NCBI GenBank assembly: GCA_020466095.1
Contig: CM035806.1
Span: 146,500,420-146,564,419 of the forward strand
Direction: 5' to 3'
DNA length: 64,000 bases
From: Chlorops oryzae
Lineage: Eukaryota > Arthropoda > Insecta > Diptera > Chloropidae
In this document: positions 57,673-64,000 of the stretch, piece after piece
Layout of the letters: each line of letters opens with the position of its first letter
Numbering within the stretch: position 1 is the first letter of the stretch
Program-made: the position numbers and the translations under genes
The notes under the pieces: generated by a model
What the model saw: only the letters and a program-made list of their open reading frames with translations
Told to the model about the DNA's origin: nothing
Databases searched by the model: none

Positions 57673-58192
57673 TATTATAAGTATAATTTTAGGCAACATT
57701 TTAAGCCCGTAAATTCAATCTATTTTGCATTACTTGAGAATGCAAATAGTAATGCATTACAAAATCAGGTATTTTCGATTACTTTGTGTACAGCTGGGAA
57801 TGCAAATAGGCCGTATTAAAAATAATCGATTCCGTAATGTATAAACAGTACGCCTTTTGAATTACTTTTTGCATTACCATCGGTTACAAATAACTGCTGG
57901 GTAGGCGCCTGATCTATACACTGAGCCATGTAGCAAATTTATTACATTATTGTTTGAGAAAAATTGAACTGTAGACCATGTCAATAGTGAGACTACATAT
58001 AATTGACCCCATTGTCTCTAACGCACCACCAGTTCCAGCGTGATTTGGTGTCATCGTACAGATACGTTCATACAAAATGTCAATAGGAGAATACGATGCC
58101 ACGGGCACAGTTGGTCACTAGTACTGGTCACAAGGACACCAGTGCAGGACTGACTCTAACACTAGTGACATTTACTGTAGAGTATCTTCATA

Positions 58193-58573
58193 CCCTGCAG
58201 GAAGCCTGTCGCCATATGGCCCCATCTCTATATTGACGTCAATATAGACAAGAGAACTAGCTCCAACGTCAACATCATTTATAGGCGGTGTCATTAAAGA
58301 AACTGTACTGCTAAGAGGTATAGTTCATCTTTATTGACCATGCCAACAACGTGTCTCCTTATAAAAACGAAAGAGTACTCCTTTTTGTCTACATAATAGT
58401 ACCGACGTCAATAGTTCGTCAATAGTTTTTCGGTCTACTGTTGACATTCAATGACAACTCAATGTTAAATGTCAATAACGCAAAGCATTGCGACGGGTAT
58501 AACTGGTCAGTAGTACTGTTGACGCAGTCAGAAGAGAAAGAGTATAGATTCACTATTGACATTTCCTGCAGGG
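58193..58573 (+). mobile_element. CCCTGCAGGAA MITE (copy in duplication 1)
   Basis: Perfect CCCTGCAGGAA/TTCCTGCAGGG ends with TA on both sides (58191-58192; 58574-58575). 381 bp. It lies 10 bp from the end of the outer nest, in the same orientation as 44232-44622. Confidence 0.8.
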
Positions 58574-59221
58574 TACATGCTGTTTTGGGTAGATATGTAC
58601 ATACATACATATAGCCACAAGCAAATTTTTGTATCAATGTTTGGAGTTTCGATGTTGTTGTGGCCTCAATTTGGTTTGATAATTTTTGTTTTGTTCACTC
58701 TGGGAAATGACTGCATTCAGTTTTATGTCACTTAAATGCCATCTGCAAATAATATACCCTTTCATCTTATCATATCGGATCGGTGTGTCTCTGTGTGTGT
58801 GTGTGGACCTTAGTAAACATTTTAGAATTCGTTTTCAAAGTCAATTACTGGCAGATGTTGATCTAATAAGTATGTTCGAGTCATTCTTTCTGTATTCGGA
58901 ATTCTGTGTATCCGAGTGTTATATGTCTGTATGTCTTTTTATCTCTGTATCTATCCCAAATAAGTTGATATATCTTAATTTAATGCGATATAAAAATTAA
59001 GGGTCACATGAGTAAGATTAATTTTGAGAATCGAACCTTTTTTTTCAAGTACCTAAGGTTGATTTTAATAACCACAAAAGCACATCAGAAGATTAAGTCA
59101 TTGGTCAATTAAAAGCGTATTTTTGGGAGAAAATTATACTAACCAAATGAATGCCTCTACTTATTAGGACCAAAAATATGACCTTTTGATTTTTTTTCCA
59201 TTTATAATATTATATTTTAAA

Positions 59222-60110
59222 ACAAGTAAGAAAGCTAAAGTCGGTCAAGCCCGACTTTGAAATACCCAGCGTCCCGACATTATGAGCGCACTATGTTTTG
59301 CTTCTCTAATTGTGGGCGTGGCAGTGGGAGGGCAACCTAAATTATTTCCCTACACCTTTCATTCGCCTTGGTGAACCTATGTTGCGAATTTGAAGCTTCT
59401 ACGCCTTTTACTTGTGAAGTTACAAAAAATCTTTATTTGTGGGCGTGGCAGTGGGCGGGCCACAAAAAATTTTTTCGTACACCTTTCATTCGCCTTGGTG
59501 AACCTATGTTGCGAATTCGAAGCTTCTACGCCTTTTACTTCGGAAGTTACGAAAACTCTTCATTTGTGAGCGTGGCAGTGGGCGGGCCATAAAAAAAATT
59601 TTCCTACACCTTTCATTCGCCTTGGTGAACCTATGTTGTGAATTTGAAGCTTCTACGCCTTTTACTTCGGAAGTTACGAAAACTCTTCATTTGTGAGCGT
59701 GGCAGTGGGCGGGCCATAAAAAAAATTTTCCTACACCTTTCATTCGCCTTGGTGAACCTATGTTGTGAATTTGAAGCTTCTACGCCTTTTACTTCGGAAG
59801 TTACGAAAAATCTTCATTTGTGGGCGTGGCAGTGGGCGGGCCGCATTAAATTTTTTCCTACACCTTTCATTCGCCTTGGTGAACCTATGTTGCGAATTTG
59901 AAGCTTCTACGCCTTTTACTTGTGAAGTTACAAAAAATCTTTATTTGTGGGCGTGGCAGTGGGCGGGCCACAAAAAATTTTTTCGTACACCTTTCATTCG
60001 CCTTGGTGAACCTATGTTGCGAATTCGAAGCTTCTACGCCTTTTACTTCGGAAGTTACGAAAACTCTTCATTTGTGAGCGTGGCAGTGGGCGGGCCATAA
60101 AAAAAATTTT
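59222..60110 (+). mobile_element. HINE-type element with 127-bp repeats, copy h, 3'-truncated
   Basis: Same start as copy g (ACAAGTAAGAAAGCTAAAG; AGTCGGTCAAGCCCGACT). Seven units of 127 bp start at 59311, 59438, 59565, 59692, 59819, 59946 and 60073. The last is cut after about 38 bases at a breakpoint. No microsatellite, hairpin or 3' end. The paralogous segment has no HINE at the matching place (about 62228). Confidence 0.8.
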
Positions 60111-60172
60111 AAGCGGTTGGTGACTGGTGATGAAAAGTGGGTCACTTACGACAACGTCAAGCGAACGTCGTG
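60111..60172 (+). pseudogene. ~62-bp internal mariner transposase fragment at a breakpoint
   Basis: 60111-60163 is identical to 57008-57060 of the mariner ORF (the codons around TGDEKW, D153). 60164-60172 continues the match with small deletions. It joins the broken HINE array on the left to the start of duplication copy 2 on the right. No TIR is present, so it is not a transposition product. Confidence 0.85.
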
Positions 60173-60283
60173 TAAAAAATGACCTCGTCATAAGAGACCA
60201 ATCGGTAATCAACTAAGATGAGAAAATTCTTGAAATTTCATTCCCAACAAATATTTGAACATAAGCACATACGTATGTATGTA

Positions 60284-61192
60284 CCCTGCAGTAAATGCGT
60301 GACAAATTGACCCCTATTTCAGCAGTTCCGCATCAGTTACGAAAGAACCGGACACGGACAGTAGAATTTCACTATTGACATGGTCAACGAGCCGTCTACA
60401 GCTCGATTTAATCGAGCATTCATGTTGCATGTAAATTTGCTACACGCGAATCAGAGGGTTACGTGTCGTAGTGGAAGTGTTTGTGTCCTCGCAGAAATCG
60501 GATTGCTACCCAGCAGTCATTTAGGAAAAGTGCATTACCAAAGTAATGCATTTTTTCATCAATGAAATAGGAATGCAAACTAAATTGAACAAATCTGTAT
60601 GGAGAGGTAATCGAAAAGGTAATGTGTAGCCGTGCACATATGCAGTGCGAAACCATTTTTGTATATATTCTTAGTAACAAAATATTATAAGTATAATTTT
60701 AGGCAACATTTTAAGCCCGTAAATTCAATCTATTTTGCATTACTTGAGAATGCAAATAGTAATGCATTACAAAATCAGGTATTTTCGATTACTTTGTGTA
60801 CAGCTGGGAATGCAAATAGGCCGTATTAAAAATAATCGATTCCGTAATGTATAAACAGTACGCCTTTTGAATTACTTTTTGCATTACCATCGGTTACAAA
60901 TAACTGCTGGGTAGGCGCCTGATCTATACACTGAGCCATGTAGCAAATTTATTACATTATTGTTTGAGAAAAATTGAACTGTAGACCATGTCAATAGTGA
61001 GACTACATATAATTGACCCCATTGTCTCTAACGCACCACCAGTTCCAGCGTGATTTGGTGTCATCGTACAGATACGTTCATACAAAATGTCAATAGGAGA
61101 ATACGATGCCACGGGCACAGTTGGTCACTAGTACTGGTCACAAGGACACCAGTGCAGGACTGACTCTAACACTAGTGACATTTACTGTAGAG
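60284..61192. mobile_element. CCCTGCAGTAAATG-ended MITE (copy in duplication 2)
   Basis: Same ends as 55985-58182, with the nested MITE 60509-60911. Confidence 0.7.
60509..60911. mobile_element. CCCAGCAGT-ended MITE (uninterrupted, 403 bp)
   Basis: Ends CCCAGCAGTCATTT and AAATAACTGCTGGG with TA on both sides; the ancestral form of 56210-57901 before the mariner. Confidence 0.75.
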
Positions 61193-61202
61193 TATCTTCA
61201 TA

Positions 61203-61583
61203 CCCTGCAGGAAGCCTGTCGCCATATGGCCCCATCTCTATATTGACGTCAATATAGACAAGAGAACTAGTTCCAACGTCAACATCATTTATAGGCGGTG
61301 TCATTAAAGAAACTGTACTGCTAAGAGGTATAGTTCATCTTTATTGACCATGCCAACAACGTGTCTCCTTATAAAAACGAAAGAGTACTCCTTTTTGTCT
61401 ACATAATAGTACCGACGTCAATAGTTCGTCAATAGTTTTTCGGTCTACTGTTGACATTCAATGACAACTCAATGTTAAATGTCAATAACGCAAAGCATTG
61501 CGACGGGTATAACTGGTCAGTAGTACTGTTGACGCAGTCAGAAGAGAAAGAGTATAGATTCACTATTGACATTTCCTGCAGGG
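61203..61583 (+). mobile_element. CCCTGCAGGAA MITE (copy in duplication 2)
   Basis: 381 bp, same ends and flanks as 58193-58573. Confidence 0.8.
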
Positions 61584-62229
61584 TACATGCTGTTTTGGGT
61601 AGATATGTACATACATACATATAGCCACAAGCAAATTTTTGTATCAATGTTTGGAGTTTCGATGTTGTTGTGGCCTCAATTTGGTTTGATAATTTTTGTT
61701 TTGTTCACTCTGGGAAATGACTGCATTCAGTTTTATGTCACTTAAATGCCATCTGCAAATAATATACCCTTTCATCTTATCATATCGGATCGGTGTGTCT
61801 CTGTGTGTGTTGTGTGGACCTTAGTAAACATTTTAGAATTCGTTTTCAAAGTCAATTACTGGCAGATGTTGATCTAATAAGTATGTTCGAGTCATTCTTT
61901 CTGTATTCGGAATTCTGTGTATCCGAGTGTTATATGTCTGTATGTCTTTTTATCTCTGTATCTATCCCAAATAAGTTGATATATCTTAATTTAATGCGAT
62001 ATAAAAATTAAGGGTCACATGAGTAAGATTAATTTTGAGAATCGAACCTTTTTTTTCAAGTACCTAAGGTTGATTTTAATAACCACAAAAGCACATCAGA
62101 AGATTAAGTCATTGGTCAATTAAAAGCGTATTTTTGGGAGAAAATTATACTAACCAAATGAATGCCTCTACTTATTAGGACCAAAAATATGACCTTTTGA
62201 TTTTTTTTCCATTTATAATATTATATTTA

Positions 62230-63208
62230 AAAAAAAACCCTTCTTAACATGATGCTCCCCGATCTGTCGTTATAAAAACTTCTTCTAAAAGAAGAAATTT
62301 TGAAGATATTTTTTTAAAACCCTTAAGTCAGGTTAGCTTTTAGTGCAGGGAAGAAACGAAGAGGGAAGAGAACACAGGAAACCAAACTAAAATTAATAGA
62401 AAATAAAATAAAATTCTGTAGGTGAAAGATTACGTGCGTCGCATGTTCAAAAAAAAAAAAAATATATATCTATATATTTGTCACCAATACTCGCAAACCA
62501 CAGTCCTTAAAGGGCTCAAAATGTAAAATGAAAGCGTTCTTCTTTCGGAGGCCTTGAAATTCTATGAAGCTATCAAATAAATCGACAAACGAAACTCCAG
62601 AGACTTATTCCTTAAGATGTGTAGATACATACATATATCAAAAAAAAAAAAAAAAAAAAGTCATAAGCGGAAACCGGAAACATAGCTAAAGATATGAATG
62701 TATACGAGCAGCGACGAGACGCAACTATGAATCCGAGCACGTTTTGAATTTAAGCAGAAACGTGCAGAACACGAACTCTTCGATAAAGAAGAAGAAAGTA
62801 AACAGAAAATAGAAGACTTTTTGAATTTTTTTGACGATTTCCTGTCATGCCAATAAAGTCAGAACTATCGCGTAAATGTCTGTCCCTCGGTCCGTCTGTC
62901 TATTTGTGTGGAAACAATTTTGTTCCTTCCTCACGTAACACGATTGAGTCGCCGTTGAATTTCAAAAAGTGTGCATCCTCCTTTATGTAATCCTATGACG
63001 AAGAATCTAAATTCTCCAGAATGGTTTTTTTTTTTTTTTTTTTTTTGTCAAAACCAGTGACTTTTTCAAAGCATTCAACACTTTGCTTAGAGAAAACAAG
63101 TCCACAACTTTTTTAAAAAGAATTTTCCATAAATTTTAAAATCCCCTTGAAATGACAATGTGTCTTGGATTGATAGTGGATCAATCCCGAAAAGAGCGTT
63201 CAAATATA
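62230..63208. other. Unassigned stretch
   Basis: A-runs (62449-62463, 62640-62659) and a T-run (63026-63047). A short GTCTGTCCCTCGGTCCGTCTG at 62878-62898 may be a HINE/mini-me microsatellite remnant. No gene. Confidence 0.5.
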
Positions 63209-63216
63209 ATGTAGGG

Positions 63217-63820
63217 TAGGGATAGGCAAAAAATATCGATATATCAAAACATCGATATGTTTTAAACGATATATCAAAAATTTATACTGATATTTTTGCT
63301 CGGCGATATACTTTTCCCGACATCGAAAGCGATATTTTATATATGTATGTCTATCGTTGTACACCTGTGTTTCACACGTATTTCTCTTGGATATAAAGCG
63401 GCATTTTAATCGTTCATGTCTTATCGTATCATATCTTATCATACCATCTGAGAACTCGAAAACGTCCTTTTGTACACCTCAAATTTTGTCTAAAATATGT
63501 ACAGTGTACTCTGTCTTAAGCAGACACCTACGCGAACCAAATATATGTCCTCTTAACAGAGGTATTCGCTTAAGAGGAAAGTATTTGAGAAGCAGGATCA
63601 CAAGAAAATTCCTGAAATCTGTCCGTTTAGAGTACAAGTGTCCGCTTAGGAGGGTTCTCCCGAAGCAGAAGGTACACTGTATTTTAGTAAAATAGTCATT
63701 TTTAATTGGTATTTATAATTCGATATATCGAAAGCTCGATATTATCGTTTCAATTTCGATGCTTTTTAAATATATCGATACGATAAATATCGATGTATTT
63801 TTCCATTTTTCCCATCCCTA
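63217..63820 (-). mobile_element. hAT-like element, second copy, with nested pogo-like MITE
   Basis: Ends TAGGGATAGGCAAAA and TTTTTCCCATCCCTA with an 8-bp duplication ATGTAGGG (63209-63216; 63821-63828). Reverse orientation relative to 8771-9407. Rich in ATCGATAT. Confidence 0.75.
63502..63679. mobile_element. pogo-like MITE nested in the second hAT-like element
   Basis: CAGTGTACT/AGTACACTG ends, TA on both sides (63500-63501; 63680-63681). 178 bp, inverted relative to 8926-9107. Confidence 0.65.
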
Positions 63821-64000
63821 ATGTAGGGAAATCATGAATTCGTATAGCGGAAATTAAAGCGCAATAGTCGAATTAAATTTCAAAAGCTCAATAGTGCGAA
63901 TATCGAAGCATAAACGATGTAGTACTTAATTTAATTTTCGGTTTCTCAATTGGAAAAATAGAAAAAAAAATAATCGAATAAAATTTTTTTCAAATAAATT

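Larger units (their letters stand above)
56210..57901. mobile_element. CCCAGCAGT-ended MITE, middle layer
   Basis: Ends CCCAGCAGTCATTT and AAATAACTGCTGGG with TA on both sides (56208-56209; 57902-57903). 403 bp once the mariner and one TA are removed, the same as the uninterrupted copy 60509-60911. Confidence 0.75.
55985..58182. mobile_element. CCCTGCAGTAAATG-ended MITE, outer layer of a three-layer nest
   Basis: Ends CCCTGCAGTAAATG and CATTTACTGTAGAG with TA on both sides (55983-55984; 58183-58184). Shares TTTCACTATTGACAT with the CCCTGCAGGAA family, so the two are probably related. Interrupted by 56210-57901. Confidence 0.7.
55871..59220. repeat. Copy 1 of a ~2.06-kb tandem segmental duplication (carries mariner)
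   Basis: Without the mariner and one TA it is 2061 bp and almost identical to 60173-62229 (2057 bp). Differences seen: a few indels in the first 100 bases, GTTCCAACG versus GCTCCAACG, one T in the (TG) run near 58800. It contains nested MITEs 55985-58182 and 56210-57901, and 58193-58573. Confidence 0.85.
60173..62229. repeat. Copy 2 of the tandem segmental duplication (no mariner)
   Basis: Almost identical to 55871-59220 minus the mariner. It keeps the empty mariner site (60677-60692) and the empty HINE site (near 62228). Confidence 0.85.

Noticed and set aside
1..64000. LTR retrotransposons or endogenous viral sequences
   Set aside because: No long terminal direct repeat pair, primer-binding site, protease/integrase motif or viral protein motif was recognised by reading.

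Overview
The window looks like nuclear DNA of a higher (brachyceran) fly. A tephritid fruit fly is my best guess, but that is inference. It is AT-rich, full of short microsatellites, and made mostly of nested, decayed mobile elements. I found no complete host gene, rRNA, functional tRNA or CRISPR array. Three short stretches could be host exons or fragments (7108-7413, 8021-8158, 10684-10910), all weakly supported. The window is best read as intergenic or deep intronic, heterochromatin-like DNA.

Layout. 1-5.3 kb: a 5'-truncated R1-clade non-LTR retrotransposon lying between two (CA)n tracts and split by a 2.3-kb element with CACYG ends. 5.4-7.4 kb: a MITE (short non-autonomous inverted-repeat element) with a tRNA-like module, then a region colinear with the inside of that 2.3-kb element. 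8.8-10.1 kb: a hAT-like element with a pogo-like MITE inside it, and a CACTG-ended element. 11.6-25.3 kb: copies of non-autonomous Helitron-like (HINE/DINE-1/'mini-me'-type) elements, with MITEs between them. 25.4-26.7 kb: a CACYG element with two tRNA-like modules nested in a CCCTGCAG-ended MITE. 28.9-38.0 kb: a very large inverted repeat with arms of about 3.1 kb and a spacer of about 1.8 kb. One arm carries a HINE insertion whose empty site is preserved in the other arm. 39.7-41.3 kb: a foldback-type palindrome. 44.2-47.3 kb: a MITE, a small non-LTR tail, an antisense I-type element and a younger RNase H-bearing non-LTR copy inserted into it with a clear target duplication. 50.4-50.7 kb: a 16-bp minisatellite built of AACCGGTT. 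52.7-62.2 kb: several MITEs, one complete mariner with an apparently intact transposase, and a near-identical tandem duplication (55871-59220 and 60173-62229) that differs by the mariner. 63.2-63.8 kb: a second hAT-like/pogo-like nest.

The best reconstructable stories rest on target-site duplications and empty sites. (1) Removing the 2316-bp element and one AA restores the R1 reading frame. (2) The mariner has an exact TA empty site in the paralogous copy. (3) The CACCGAG element has a 2-bp empty site in sister MITE copies. (4) About 62 bp of internal mariner transposase sequence sits at the breakpoint of the 60.1-kb duplication.

The only gene likely to encode a working protein is the mariner transposase (56570-57610). 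All other coding sequence is retroelement debris.
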